A stretch of 64,000 nt of DNA, from the NCBI GenBank assembly GCA_015179125.1, contig WHVA01000030.1:310001-374000 (forward strand). The letters run 5' to 3'. The translations under genes and the position numbers were made by a program. Position 1 is the first letter of the stretch, and each line of letters starts with the position of its first letter. The stretch is from Gautieria morchelliformis. Its lineage: Eukaryota; Basidiomycota; Agaricomycetes; Gomphales; Gomphaceae. Below are positions 33,228 to 44,869 of the stretch, one piece after another. The notes beneath the pieces were generated by a model. The model made no database searches. It was not told the DNA's origin and saw only the letters and a program-made list of their open reading frames with translations.

Positions 33228-34158
33228 ATTTCACCCATGCTTCACACCGGGTTATTTAGGGTTAACATTGCACATGGGTAGTTAATAGAATCAAAGAATT
33301 ATTTGGTGAAATGAAACTACATACAGTAAATACAAATGGAAATACATATTTAATCAGGCTTCAGCAACATTTCTTTGTGTACAATATTAGAAGTTTTGTT
33401 CCCCTCCCCTAAAAGAATATGGACTCTGTTCCAATTAGTGCCTCTTGACACTGCAACATACAACTGTCCCTGTGAAAATACCATGTATTGCAAGTCTATG
33501 CCTACCGTGCCAAGAGCCTGACTGCCCTTGAGACTTGTTGATAGTCATGGCAATGGCCAGCCTGACAGGAAACTGGCGATGCTGGAGCTCAAATGGCAAT
33601 TGGTCTGAGGTGGGTGTCACTGTAATCCTAGGGATAAATGCAGTCTCTCCTGCAAATGGTCCTGAAATGATCCTCACAAAGAGTACCCTGTTGGTCATAT
33701 TGATGAGATGCAACCTTGTACCATTGCAGACTCCACGACCAAGGTCAATATTCTGAAGAAGCATGAGTACCACTCCAGGTTTAAGCCTGAGTTGAGATGG
33801 AGGAAGCCCACCCATGTTGAGTGAGTTGAGATACTCCACAGGATACACGTTGCCATCTTCATTTCCTTTGACTGAGTCTGCACTGGGATAGAGACGCTCC
33901 TCCCCAGGGAATACATTGAGCACCTCAGCATTAATCTCATCCATTTCCATATTGCGAGGGCAAAGGATGGCATGTTCCAAAAAGTATTTGTCTTGGAGTA
34001 CCTCCCCAGTACCAATGTTAGGATAGTTAGATAGCTGCAATGAGATCTAACACCTGTGGTCCACACAGATCATGTGCTGAGGAAGTGTCAATGAATTGTC
34101 CAAAAGGAGATCCTTTCCCTGACCAACATCAGAGAGCCACTGAGCAAATTGTTCACTC
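33228..34158 (-). pseudogene. Helitron helicase C-terminal part and degenerate 3' end
   Basis: The minus strand encodes the end of a Pif1-type helicase. Conserved blocks include GEERLYPSADSV, PSQLRLKPGVVLMLLQNID, GTRLHLINM and the helicase motif MTINKSQGQS. A single-base frameshift just after that motif (about 33.52 kb) puts the final LYVAVSRGTNWNRV block in another frame. Downstream, 33235-33252 reads in reverse as CCCGGTGTGAAGCATGGG, a degenerate form of the terminal hairpin at 2629 and 3387; the CTAG is lost. Upstream it is cut at 34158 by a Copia-1 LTR. It could be the missing half of the Helitron that starts at 3415, now inverted. Confidence 0.8.
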
Positions 34159-34498
34159 TGTAAAAAAGCGAAGTTATAGGAGCCTTACAACAAGCCTGAT
34201 AAGCCTGATAAGCCTAACATACACCCCAGCAGGTCTGGGGATGTGTGGTGAGTGCACAAGATCAGATTATACAGCTATATACATCATACCTGGGGATGTG
34301 TGGTGAGTGCACAAGATAAGGGGCACTCTCCCACACTCCCCAGCTGTTAGCTGGCGCTTTTTGGCTTATGTAAGCAGGCCAAAAAGCGCAGATACAAAGG
34401 AAAGAGTCAACAAGAAGTCACTAACTACTGGGAGAAAAATACCAAGAAAATTAGAGGAAATGTAGAATGGATAGGGCTTCTAATATCACCATTCAACA
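34159..34498 (-). repeat. Chimeric Copia-1 LTR at the inverted-repeat edge
   Basis: The 340-bp LTR has non-matching flanks: CACTC (34154-34158) on one side and CCTTC (34499-34503) on the other. The part 34291-34498 is identical to the solo LTR in the left arm, including a private short deletion (GGGAGAAA in place of GGATAGAAA). The other part is a long-form LTR with its own private changes. It therefore joins halves of two different LTR insertions. Confidence 0.85.
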
Positions 34499-37400
34499 CC
34501 TTCTGGAGTTATGCTGTGCCAGCCCTGGTCCATGTGAGAAATAGGTCCCCCACATCTGCATTGCAGGGAGAAATTCCCTACACTGCGTTTTATGGACATA
34601 AACCAGATGTCTCTCATTTACGGGTCTTTGGGTGCACAGCATATGTTCATGTCCAGAAGGACAAGCGCAAACCTCTTGGTTCTCATACTGAGAAATGTGT
34701 CTTTATTGGGTATCCTGCCGAGTATAAAGGGTGGATGTTCTATAATCCTCTGACCAGGAAGGTTATCATCAGTAACACTGCTGAATTTGATGAGCGTATC
34801 TTCCCAGGTCTAACAAGGGAAACCCACCCACCACTCCCAGAAGTTCCCCCTCCAGAACCATCTACCACTATTGAAGTGGAGCGACGTCCACCTCAGGTAG
34901 AGGTACAGGAAAAGGTGGGAGATATACCTAATCAGGTGGGAGCTGTTCCTGCACCTCTCCCAGAGCCTCCAGAAGCTGTCTGTCCTGACCCCAGTGATGT
35001 TTTGGATGATTCTCACTCTGACTCAGACTCAGACTCTGAGGGAGTTACACCTCCACCTCCAATGAGAAGGTATCCTTTGCGAGAGTGACGCCCTCCCGGC
35101 AGATGGTGGGAAGCCACCACATACAGAGAGGGAACTCCTGCTATTGAATCTAGCAGTGAGGAGGACGAGTCTCCAGCACCCTCCCAGCCTGCTGATTCTG
35201 GAGAAGAATCTCTTTATACTCATGCTCAGACTGATACAGTGCTCAGTGCACATGATGTCTTTGAGTGTGCATTCCAGGCTGCACTCAAGGTCTCTGCACA
35301 CAGCACCGATCCCAAGTCATTTGCGGAGGCCATGAGACGCCCTGATGCAGAATATTGGTTCAAAGCTGCATATAATTGTATCCAAGCTCAGCTTGACAAT
35401 GGCACCTGGAAACTTGCCAAACTGCCCCCAGGCAGAAAGGCAGTTGGGAGTCAATGGGTGTTTCTCATCAAGCGAAAAGCCGATGGGTCCATTGATCGCT
35501 ACAAAGGAAGCTTGGTGGCCAATGGATATGCCCAGAGGCCCGGCTTTGACTACACTGAGACTTTTGCACCCACTGCCAAATGGGCTGCATTGCGTACTGT
35601 GCTTGCAATGGCTGCCATTGAAGACATGGAGCTCGAGAGCATCGATATCTCATCTGCATACCTAAACGGAGAACTTGATCAGGAAGTTTACATGGAGCAA
35701 CCTGAGGGGTTCCACCAGGGTGCTTATGATGATTTCCTCAAGCTTCTCAAAAGCATCTATGGTCTGAAGCAATCTGGGAGAATCTGGCATCAGAAGCTCG
35801 ATAAAGAGCTGCGGGAGATGGACTTTGTCAAAGTGAGGGGTGACCATAGCATTTGGGTGTACCAGAAGGGTGATGATACGGTCATCATCCCAGTTTTTGT
35901 GGATGATTTGACCATTGCATCCAAGTCCAAGGAAGCCATGCGGCATGTGAAGGATGAGCTGAAGAAGTGTTTTAAACTTAGGGACCTCGGTCCTACGTCT
36001 TTCCTCCTTGGAGTTTCCATTGAGAGGGACCGAGCCAAGCGCACACTCACACTCTCACAGAAGCAGTATACCTTGGACCTTCTGGAGCGATATGGCCATT
36101 CAGATTGCTATAGAGTCTTTACTCCTATGGATCCTGGCTGCAGGCTGTCCACTGAACAGGCTCCCTCTACACCGGAGGAGGTTGAATTCATGAAAGACAA
36201 GCCATATATTCATGCAGTGGGATCCTTGCTTTATTTGGCTACTGCAACCCGTCCAGACATAGCATATGCGGTGGGAGTATTGGCCAGATTCAACTCCAAT
36301 CCTGGCATGGCACACTGGACAGCTGTCAAGCACCTCTTCAAATACCTGAAGGGCACCCTTGACTACAAGCTGACATACAAGCTGGGCTTGACACAGTCAA
36401 CCCAGCTGTTTACGTCATATTCAGATGCAGACCATGGTGGAGACAAAGACTGTGGTAAATCCACCGGTGCATATGTGGTTAAAATGGGAACTGGAGCCAT
36501 CAGTTGGAGGACAAAATTGCAGACCATGGTGACTCTGTCTACCACAGAGGCAGAATACATTGCAGCTGTCTCGGCAGGCCAAGAGATCCTTTGGTTGCAA
36601 AATTTGTTCACTGAGCTTGGGTGGAAACCTAGAGGTTCTTCTAAACCACACTCTTCATTGATAACCAGTCAGCAGTTCAAGTGCTAAGAATCCTGAATAC
36701 CACGGGAGACTCAAGCAACTAGACTTGCCCTTCTACTGGTTGAGAGATGTGGTCACAGAAGGAAAAATCTCAATTGCTCACATTCCCACTGATGAGATGC
36801 CAGTGGACATGTTGACAAAGTCGTTGACAAAGGTCAAGGTTGAACGCTGCAGGAAAATGCTAGGACTAATGCTATAATGATTTGCACTGAGCATTGTTTA
36901 GCGCCTGGAGCGGTAAATAAAGTTTACAGTTGCTAATTATTTTCAGACTGCGCCAAACCTTGTTTTATCTTTACCAACGCTGTACATTTGCAATCAGCAT
37001 ATCCATGTGCCTCTCAGCGCGCCCATCTACTCCTGATTCCATCAGTTTCATCCAATCATTGCCACCTCCTTCTATCACATATCCCTCACCAGTACACTTG
37101 TTGCCGGTCACTGCCCAGTCCAATTCAGACCTTCTACCACCCAGCTTTGACACCCTACCATCATCTCCTTGCGACACTGCTCATTCAGGCAGTCATATAT
37201 CACTCATACCACAAGTTCACATTAAGGATTGGTGGCATGCCATGTTCTTATGGGCAACAGGGATTTTGCGACGCTGGATGAAGACTGATATGCCGAGGGT
37301 GGAAGAGGTGACTCCTGCCGTAGACTTGGGAGTGTTAGAAGAGGAGCGGTTTGAGATGCTGCGGATGAGGACATGGGAGGAGCTGGAAGTGATTGAGGCG

Positions 37401-37742
37401 GCGTTCCTTGAAAGGCTGTGAGATGTAGGAATGCAGAGCTCTATTATCAGGTGGAGTGTTGAATGGTGATATTAGGAGCCCTATCCATTCTACATTTCCT
37501 CTAATTTTCTTGCTATTTTCCTATCCAGTAGTTAGTGACTTCTTGTTGACTCTTTCCTTTGTATCTGCACTTTTTGGCCTGCTTACATAAGCCAAAAAGC
37601 GCCAGCTAACAGCTGGGGAGTGTGGGAGAGTGCCCCTTATCTTGTGCACTCACCACACATCCCCAGACCTGCTGGGGTGTTTGTTAGGCTTATCAGGCTT
37701 ATCTGGGTTGTTTTAAAGCTCCTATAACTTCGCTTTTTTACA
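34499..37742 (+). mobile_element. Copia-1 3' part, duplicated copy
   Basis: The segment runs from the integrase/RT spacer through reverse transcriptase, RNase H, the accessory frame (36930-37421) and the 3' LTR (37457-37742). It is the inverted duplicate of 22278-25521 and adds no independent insertion. It is broken and lacks Gag, protease and most of integrase. Confidence 0.9.
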
Positions 37743-38268
37743 CATAAGACAAGAATGAGGACCTCACAACAGAGTCTGCGGTTTCTATAGTGAAGATGAG
37801 ACCGGATAGCCCTTAAGCCGCTTTGGAGCCAGCGGTTTCGGTAGGGAAGAACGGCGCGCAACAAACTGAGAGATCCTCTCTCGGTTTCTCTTGCTGTAAT
37901 GCAAGGCTTTCTTACGTCCAAGGAAAGGTGAGTTGGAGGGCAGAGCAGCAAGGGTGGCATGCCTAGAAAACTTCCAGGGGGGCTTACCAGCATTTGCGTC
38001 CGGTGTCTTGGACCTGCTGTGCATAGGAACACCTGAGACAGGCTCAGCTTTGCTTCTAGCGGATGAGCTGCAAGGTTGCGATAGGAACTCACGTTTCCCA
38101 GGGATCCGGGGAAAGCGGTCGAGCTCCAGTGACAGTGTTCCAGGGTACGTGTCGAGGGCTGGAGAGGAGCTGAGGGAAAAGGGAGGGCCACGCAACCGAT
38201 CTTTTTCCACACCGATGGATCTAGGTTGACTAGGAAGGTCCAGAGTGCTATGGGGATTAATGAAGCCA

Positions 38269-40149
38269 TCACGAGCCAGTAGAAGAGATCTTTGAAGGGA
38301 ACTGAAGTCGAAGGCCTCGGATGTGTAGTTGACGCCGTACGGGGCCGGAACGATAGATCAGATTGACAGGCACAGTGCCACCAGATCTGAGAGGCTCTGA
38401 GAGCAGCTCAACCTTCCTCGCAGCGATGGGTGATAGTCTGCGAGGAGGGGGTGCAAAGGGAGTCGATGAATGAGGGCGAACACGTGTCCAGTCAGGTGTA
38501 AAACGTGACGACACGTGTTTGTCCAGATCAGGAGGAACGGGAGAGTAGCGGACAGGGACTTGTATATGCAGATGCTTGAAGAAATCCATCCACCGCAAAA
38601 TGAGTAGCTTGATGTCCTTGTCTGCCATAAGCCTCTTAATTAATTCCAGGTTAGGTACTCCTGAAATGACCTTTTTCAAGGCTTCTACAGCCAGGGTAGT
38701 CAAGGGACTACATAGCCTAGCATGCTGCTGAGCTAAAGACCAGGTGAAACTAGGAGGAGCTGTGCTAGATTTGAGGGGAGTTCTGACTGGAGGGTGTGTC
38801 CTGAACCTTGAATTAAATGGGGAAGGCCTATTATTTTTCCTAGACTTGAAGAGACGTCTGGGATTTTTAAAGGTTTCCACCTGGAAGGAATGGCTAGATT
38901 TGTTCTTTGAAGGAGTACTGACTGATTCCTCAATCTTGGTTTTCCTTCCAGTATCTCCAAATAAAAGATAACTTTCAGGACCATTTCGTATTAGAGAAAT
39001 AGAGTACTGATTTGGGAAATCATTTCCGAGGATGATAGGAGTAGCCATATCCTTGACAATGTAGGCTTCAAGGTCAAGTTGGACAGGACCTGTGTCCGAG
39101 TCGAAGAAAACGGGGATGGTGACATAGCCTGAGATTTTAGATGAGCCAGTAACTTGTATTAAGTTGACCTTCTGGCCCCTCTTGACCTCTGGAGGATTCT
39201 CCATGGAGCTAAGAACATTTTGGGAGATCAGGGTGATATCTGAACCTGAATCGACCACAAGGGCTTGCTGATTCTTTCCATATTCACCTAACCAAATGTT
39301 GGTTGAAGTAGCATAGGATTCAAGAAAGGCACAACCTGCAGGTCTTGACATAAACTTCCTGAGTTTAATCAAGGAGTTAGGAGCCCAGCAGGTGAGTTTT
39401 GAGTTCCTCAAATATGTTACTAGGTGTCTCGAGTCCTTTTGTAGTCCTTTCCTTTCCTTGGGAGGCATACGAACAAACTCTCCTGGAGTAGAAGGGTGAG
39501 GTGGACTGCTGCCATTAGTTGCACTAGATCCCCCCAGTCTGGACATACTTTCCAAAATACTCATTGCTGGTTTAGCAAGTTGGCAGTGAGCATCGTGAAG
39601 TTGAGGGATGTCCTGAAGGTCTGAGCTTGATTCTTCAGGTTCCTCATCAGTCCTTGAGGCTATGTGGTTTGTGTGAACCGGGATGGAGTTGAGTTCATGA
39701 TCTGGTTTGAGAGCACTGCTGAGGTATAGGTCCTCATAAGCCCTGTCTGCATCATCTTCTTCAGAAGAAGGTGCAGCGAAGTAATTGCGAACAGGGCGAG
39801 TGGTAGACTCGGCGTGTTTACACTCATCGTCCCAGTGTAGACTGCTGCCACAATGTTTGCAAGGCCTAGCTCCTTTAGATGCAGGAGTTGATCTCATAGA
39901 AACATTAAAGTCATCCTTAGGATGTTTAGGAGGGTCAAACTTGGGTGACCATCCAACCAAATGTGATCTAGCATCACAGAAAGTTTCATCCAAGGAAGGT
40001 CTAGAATCATATCTGGACTTGGATTGTAAAGCAATCTCCAAAGTCCTAAGACGTTTCTCCATGCTATCACCAGAAGTGAAAGGTGGATGAGATAAGGATT
40101 CCGGAATCCTGGTATTTGATAGCAGATTGGAATTCAACAGCGTCAGCAC
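38269..40149 (-). CDS. Gypsy-2 nucleocapsid-protease frame, duplicated copy
   Basis: The frame is identical in length (626 codons) and sequence to 19872-21752, with the same zinc knuckle and DSGS protease motif. It is present because of the inverted duplication and is a fossil part of Gypsy-2. Confidence 0.8.
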   Translation of the reverse strand: MLTLLNSNLLSNTRIPESLSHPPFTSGDSMEKRLRTLEIALQSKSRYDSRPSLDETFCDARSHLVGWSPKFDPPKHPKDDFNVSMRSTPASKGARPCKHCGSSLHWDDECKHAESTTRPVRNYFAAPSSEEDDADRAYEDLYLSSALKPDHELNSIPVHTNHIASRTDEEPEESSSDLQDIPQLHDAHCQLAKPAMSILESMSRLGGSSATNGSSPPHPSTPGEFVRMPPKERKGLQKDSRHLVTYLRNSKLTCWAPNSLIKLRKFMSRPAGCAFLESYATSTNIWLGEYGKNQQALVVDSGSDITLISQNVLSSMENPPEVKRGQKVNLIQVTGSSKISGYVTIPVFFDSDTGPVQLDLEAYIVKDMATPIILGNDFPNQYSISLIRNGPESYLLFGDTGRKTKIEESVSTPSKNKSSHSFQVETFKNPRRLFKSRKNNRPSPFNSRFRTHPPVRTPLKSSTAPPSFTWSLAQQHARLCSPLTTLAVEALKKVISGVPNLELIKRLMADKDIKLLILRWMDFFKHLHIQVPVRYSPVPPDLDKHVSSRFTPDWTRVRPHSSTPFAPPPRRLSPIAARKVELLSEPLRSGGTVPVNLIYRSGPVRRQLHIRGLRLQFPSKISSTGS

Positions 40150-40156
40150 ATCTATG

Positions 40157-40726
40157 GAGGATGTTCACATTGACAACAATGTATATTCTTCTAGGATATA
40201 TTAGATATCTTTTAAAATATCAACCCTAACCAAATTCATAATCCATCATTTTGAGCAACTTGTATATTGTGGACATCCTAATTTTTTTTGAATGTTCTGA
40301 TATTTTAAAAATATGGTTGTATGTGCTAAAGCATGGTGTGTATTGATATAACAGAGCAATTTCAGAGAGGATGTGGATGACTATATATTAAAAGTATATA
40401 TGAAACATGTTAGATGTACAATCACAGAATATAGAAGCAAGTATGAACAATACCTGTACTATATTATTATATATGGTTGAGAGATCTGATTAGAAGGTAT
40501 GTTTAAAATAATATGCATGTATAGTACAAAAATATATAACTATTGATGTTTAGACAATGGGGTATACACCCTTTCCTGGGGGAGCAGCAGACTGTAAGAA
40601 AGAACTTTGGGGCTAGGATTAAGCATGCCTTACAGGTGCTGGCAACTGCCTCAATTTTGATATATTTTATGAAATATAGATGAGCTAAGCTATATATACA
40701 TATATATGACATTTATAAACATCCTC
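40157..40726. mobile_element. MITE-like DNA transposon, 570 bp (copy 2)
   Basis: This is the inverted duplicate of 19295-19864 with the same GAGGATGTT termini and flanking duplication (CTATG on this strand). It was copied along with the arm and did not insert separately. Confidence 0.85.
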
Positions 40727-41691
40727 CTATGAGCATCAATGACAGTATTCCAATAGGGTGGTGCACCATTCATGACTCCCATGATGAGTTCCGAGTCCAT
40801 CAGCTTGCTGACTAGTCTCAGTAGCTCGGCCTTTCTAATGAAGTATTCGCTAGGGGATTCACTGGAGTGACCAGGCTCTCGGAAGGCGGAGCGAGTAGCT
40901 CTTGCTTTCTGCTTGTCTAACCATGCTCGGTTCATGTAATAGGCTCCTATTATGTCTCTGATTGATTTCCAATCGATGGTGGCTTCTTGCCAATATGACA
41001 AGGGTAATGAAAAGAACCAGCATTCTGCACTGTCGCGAAGTCTCAAGGGAATAATAATGCATCCCAATTGATTGAAGACTGTGGCAGAGCTTTGGGACAA
41101 GTGATTCACTTTCAGTATCCAGTGCGCCAATGTATCTGGGTTGCCATCCCATTCGGGAACCAGATCAGGACATAGCTTGTTGTCGAAGTAGGTGTCCAGT
41201 TTACTCCTGCTAAAGGAGGCATCAGAGCCTGACTTATCATCCTTACGATGATCCCCCCTGCGTGGAGTAGGGTGGCCACCTCCAGGACCATTGTCACCTC
41301 CATCAGGCGGACCTGAATCACCAGGCGGGCCAGGCCGGTTATTCTAGGAGTATGTGGGTTGTCAGAAGACTCATCATCAGAAGGATCATCTCCAGGAGGA
41401 GGGGCTCCTCCAGAAACTCCATAGGTCCGTGTAGGGACAATTGAAGATTCAGGAATGCTGAAGATAGTCCTCCGCTGATTAGGAGCAGGAGTTCAGAACA
41501 TTTCTTCCAAGCCATCAGACCCAGTAAGCTTGGTTGGGTCTTGATTGTAAGGTGAGCGAAAAGTCAAAGATGGTCGTGGGCCATGAGTGTAGGCAGTAGA
41601 CTGTCTTCTACTAATCTGATCATGATCTATGGGAAGATCTTGTTCAGTGTCACCTTGAGGGATGATCGAGAAGTTAGGGATTCTCTGTGAC

Positions 41692-42780
41692 ATGGAGAGC
41701 TTGCATATTGACAGTGGTTTTATGAATGGGTCAGGGAGGTGCTGGTGGTGAAAATAGTATGCAGCAGTGGTGGAGAAAGTGAGGATACACAGGAAAGGAT
41801 CCCCTGGACAGGCCTCTGCATAATGGAAGACCCTGTGGCAGTCCTGAAGCTTATGGGTGCCTGGAATGAACGGTAAAGTCGTCAGGGCCTAGAGAAACAT
41901 CCTTGGGTAGGTAAGTGAATAGTGAACGCCTTAGAAAACTCCAGGACGCCGGTGAAAGAGAAATCGAAGGGAATAACGGTGTTGAATGAGTAAATGGTGA
42001 GCCCTGCATGGGGTGATGTTACTGGTGTCGTTTCACATGAAAATTGACATGGGAATCATGGAAACAGGGGTGGAATGCCCGGTGCAAGTCACAATCACAA
42101 TGCAGTGAAAGCTGCGCGGCCGGTGCGGCTTATGCGTCGAAAGAAAGGGTCTGGGAGCCTCTTTGTGCGCCCCAGAGACGTATGCACACTCCTTGAAGTG
42201 TGTGTCGTCGTCCATGCTGTCCTGGAGCGAAATAGAGCATGGTGCGGCCATAAATGATGATGGAGCGGCCGTTGAGGTCTATGCGCTGTCCAGAAGGTAT
42301 AAGGACCTCTTGATAGTCCCTAGCGATGAAGGATAGATGTGGAAAGGTTGAATCAATGTTGTTGTAAGTCGTTGCACACGGAGTGTGCGTCATAAGTGGT
42401 CGAAGACCGTCGTACAGCTTGTAAATCTGTGTGTCGTATCAAGAGCTCATGGTGAGACCATGAGACTCTTAATCTGTTATTTCGTTAGAGGAGTATGCAC
42501 ATTAACTCGAGCGCAGGAGATGTAGGGAAAAGAACTTGAGACTGATAGTGAGAACACTGTTAACTCACTCAACTGGACTCAACAATGTGAGTGAATGGGC
42601 TGAAACCAATGATTTGTTGTAGCTAAAGTCCTAGCTACTTATACAGTGGTGAACAGGGGTAAACCCCTATGGAACATTGGATTAGGAGTGCATACATCAC
42701 TAATGATGTCAGTGATGATGCTGTCTGTGTGCCCCTAAGAGGATAATCCATTGATGATGATGTATGTCCCTAGGAAATAC
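41692..42780 (-). mobile_element. Gypsy-3 remnant: LTR part and Gag start
   Basis: On the minus strand the right part (about 42.43-42.78 kb) looks like the end of an LTR with a TATAAGTAG box near 42.63 kb. A Gag-like region follows at 42.13-42.39 kb (SGQRIDLNGRSIIIYGRTM). It is cut on the left by the inverted-repeat arm and on the right by Harbinger sequence. The family assignment rests on layout and resemblance to other gypsy Gag starts and is tentative. It is strongly truncated. Confidence 0.5.
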
Positions 42781-42784
42781 CCCT

Positions 42785-43232
42785 CTAGAATCCAATACCA
42801 AGGACCAGAAGGCCCATGCCAAAGAAGTGAGTCTTTTCTTTATTAATATTTTTAGATACTAAGTGTCTACAGGCCCAGAATTGGCTTCGGGCAGCTGGAG
42901 AGATCTTGCGTGCGTCCATGATGCACGGCCACAAGCCCATGGCCACGAAGCGCACACGTCCCTCCACTCCCTCGTCCGATGGGGAGACCACGAAAGAAAA
43001 CTCGCTGGTGGACAGCCCGCTGGAATCTGGTGGGGAAATGTCAAAGAGGACGCGACTCACAAGTGTAAGTCGTGTCCATTCACATCGTGATATGGCAAAG
43101 GTCGCTCAGCTCATGGAGAAGAACGATACACGTGAGGATTGCAAGGAGCAGAAGATGGAGGAGTTTCATGCGAGCCTTCTTGAGAGGCATGACAAGAGCG
43201 GACGTCGACAGCTCCACTCTTGGATATCTTGA
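42785..43232 (+). pseudogene. Second Harbinger ORF, C-terminal part
   Basis: A plus-strand frame encodes a hydrophilic protein with KPMATKRTRPSTPSSDGETT and a charged helix (KVAQLMEKNDTREDCKEQKMEEFHASLLERHDKS). A 46-bp GT-AG intron fits at 42827-42872; removing it joins HAKE to AQNWLRAAGEILRAS in frame. Its position, convergent with the transposase, is that of the DNA-binding (Myb/SANT-like) partner ORF of PIF/Harbinger elements. The N-terminal DNA-binding part is missing because the sequence is cut at about 42.78 kb. The end at 43232 is probably also shifted. Confidence 0.5.
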
Positions 43233-43480
43233 GGCAGGGTCTGCTCAATAACTAGTACTTAATTACTAGTACTTAATTTCTTGTTAAACCTCCAGTTTCA
43301 AAGTAATTTCATGGTAATTTCTCAATTTAATGTGTTAAATACAGAGTTTCAAAGTAATATCTCATTTTAATTTGTTAAACACAAAATTTCATTGTCATTT
43401 CAAAGTAATTTCACAAATTATTTGTTAAACACAAAATTTCATAGTCATTTCATAGTAATTTCACATGAGGCGCAAGCACA
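43233..43480. repeat. AT-rich short tandem repeats
   Basis: Units of about 50-58 bp built on GTTAAACACAAAATTTCAT and CAAAGTAATTTCA repeat three to four times. They lie between the two convergent Harbinger frames, where both transcripts would end. Confidence 0.65.
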
Positions 43481-43489
43481 GCTACAACA

Positions 43490-44713
43490 TCAAGAGTGAA
43501 AATAATCATCGATGGAGGGTGGAGGACATGAATAATGCTGGGAGGTCTGATTTGGCTCAATACATGCACGTGCATTGGTGAGTAACATGGCCACCTGATA
43601 CATGAGCCCGCACGCATTCCCAAGGATCTTGTGCTTCCAAAAACAGTGGAGGTACGGCCAGTCTTGTAAAACCAGGCCAAAGCCATGCTCAACCGAGATA
43701 CGCACACCACCCATGGCGGTGTTCCATTGCTGCTGTTGAGGGGTCAGGGCATCAGTCCCCTCATAAGGGCTTACGATACACGGGCTTACATTGTAAGCTG
43801 AATCTCCATACAGCTGAAAAAACGGTGAGACGGCGGATCACCTTCATTTGACCCTGGCTGGATTGTGTTCCTCTCGATGTGCCCCAGGAGTCCGCTTGCA
43901 TTCAAGACACCGCTGTTGTTTTGTGGTGCTCTGTATGGGCCATCGAGGTGAGCGAACAGTCCACGACCCCCTGAAATTTCATCCCATGAAATTTCTTGTA
44001 TCCAGTATAGGCCAACTCTTCCTGCCTCACTGGGCAGGCCGCAGGTCTGGCGTATCGTGCAGTCGATAAACCCGAAGACCGACTGGGTTGGAGCCCCAAA
44101 ATTGTGGAGAGCGCGTGCATATATCTGTAGTCTCTTAGGGCTGAGATGACCCTCGGAATCCCACCCAAGCAAGTGGACCCAGCACACATTGATGAACGTC
44201 GCAGTTTCATTCACGATCTGTGAGATCGCTGGCTGCGTGCGGGCATACTTTGTGGCCAGGGACTATTGGTCCTCAGGGGTGCGGAGACGTGCACAAAGGA
44301 GGGTGAATGACTCGAGAGGGGGGGATCGGTAGCCCCCACTGGTAATCAAGGGGTCTGGGAGCTCTAAGAGTGAGCTGAGGTGCTGCAGCTCCTCTACTGT
44401 GAATTTGAAAAGCCTGTAAGTTTCCATAACTGAATGACACCAGCAGAGGGCTTATCGAAAACACCACAAGCATTCTGCCTCACTGATGCGGCATAGGTAC
44501 TCAACTGTGATGTGTTCGCCCTCTATACTAGGTTGTGGCCTCACTCTCTGCATGAGTACGGCCTGTGCAGCCAGTCCATTCATGCTGGAACCGGTGGCTT
44601 CCTGAGCGATAGTGGGGAGGTGCGGTCAGGTGTTGAGGAGGTAAGGTATAAGAGTGGCTGCCAGGACATGTTTCTTTGATGGGTCGACTGGCATGGCAGG
44701 CAGGAGCGTACAT
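43490..44713 (-). pseudogene. PIF/Harbinger transposase, decayed
   Basis: The minus strand carries a DDE_4-type nuclease that would cut and paste the element. Upstream blocks read EYLCRISEAECLWCF and LITSGGYRSPPLESFTLLCARL. The first catalytic Asp lies in FGFIDCTIRQ (near 44064), the second in YGDSAY (near 43.80 kb), and the Glu in VRISVEHGFG (near 43.69 kb). The C-terminal part ends with LLTNARACIEPNQTSQ. In-frame stops interrupt the N-terminal half, and a base is lost or gained in a T-run just before YGDSAY (about 43.82 kb). All three catalytic residues are still readable, but the gene cannot be expressed as one protein. I could not identify terminal inverted repeats. Confidence 0.8.
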
Positions 44714-44869
44714 TTCTTAACATGCGTTGGTCACGTGTTTGGTTTAATTAGCTTTCCCTATTTGGTATTTTTATCTTCCCAGGCGTTTATATTATAGGTT
44801 GCTAATATTTTATTAGTGATTTAATAATTATTAGCTAACAAATACACTCTACTAGCAGAGCTGGTTGCC
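44714..44869. other. AT-rich gap between Harbinger and MULE
   Basis: No frame is visible. TTATTAGTGATTTAATAATTA-type sequence may be an element terminus, but no partner end was found. Confidence 0.3.

Larger units (their letters stand above)
34290..41691 (-). repeat. Right arm of 7.4-kb inverted repeat
   Basis: This is the inverted copy of 18330-25730. Its inner end lies inside the chimeric LTR. Its outer end (41691) stops in the middle of Gypsy-2 Gag and joins unrelated Gypsy-3 sequence. It holds the Copia-1 3' part on the plus strand (34499-37742, LTR 37457-37742), Gypsy-2 protease/Gag on the minus strand (37743-41691) and the MITE (40157-40726). The abrupt outer junction and the mismatched LTR flanks mark it as the derived copy. 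Confidence 0.93.

Noticed and set aside
18330-41691. CRISPR-like or programmed inversion system
   Set aside because: The inverted repeat consists of retroelement and MITE sequence. No recombinase gene or short spaced repeats accompany it.
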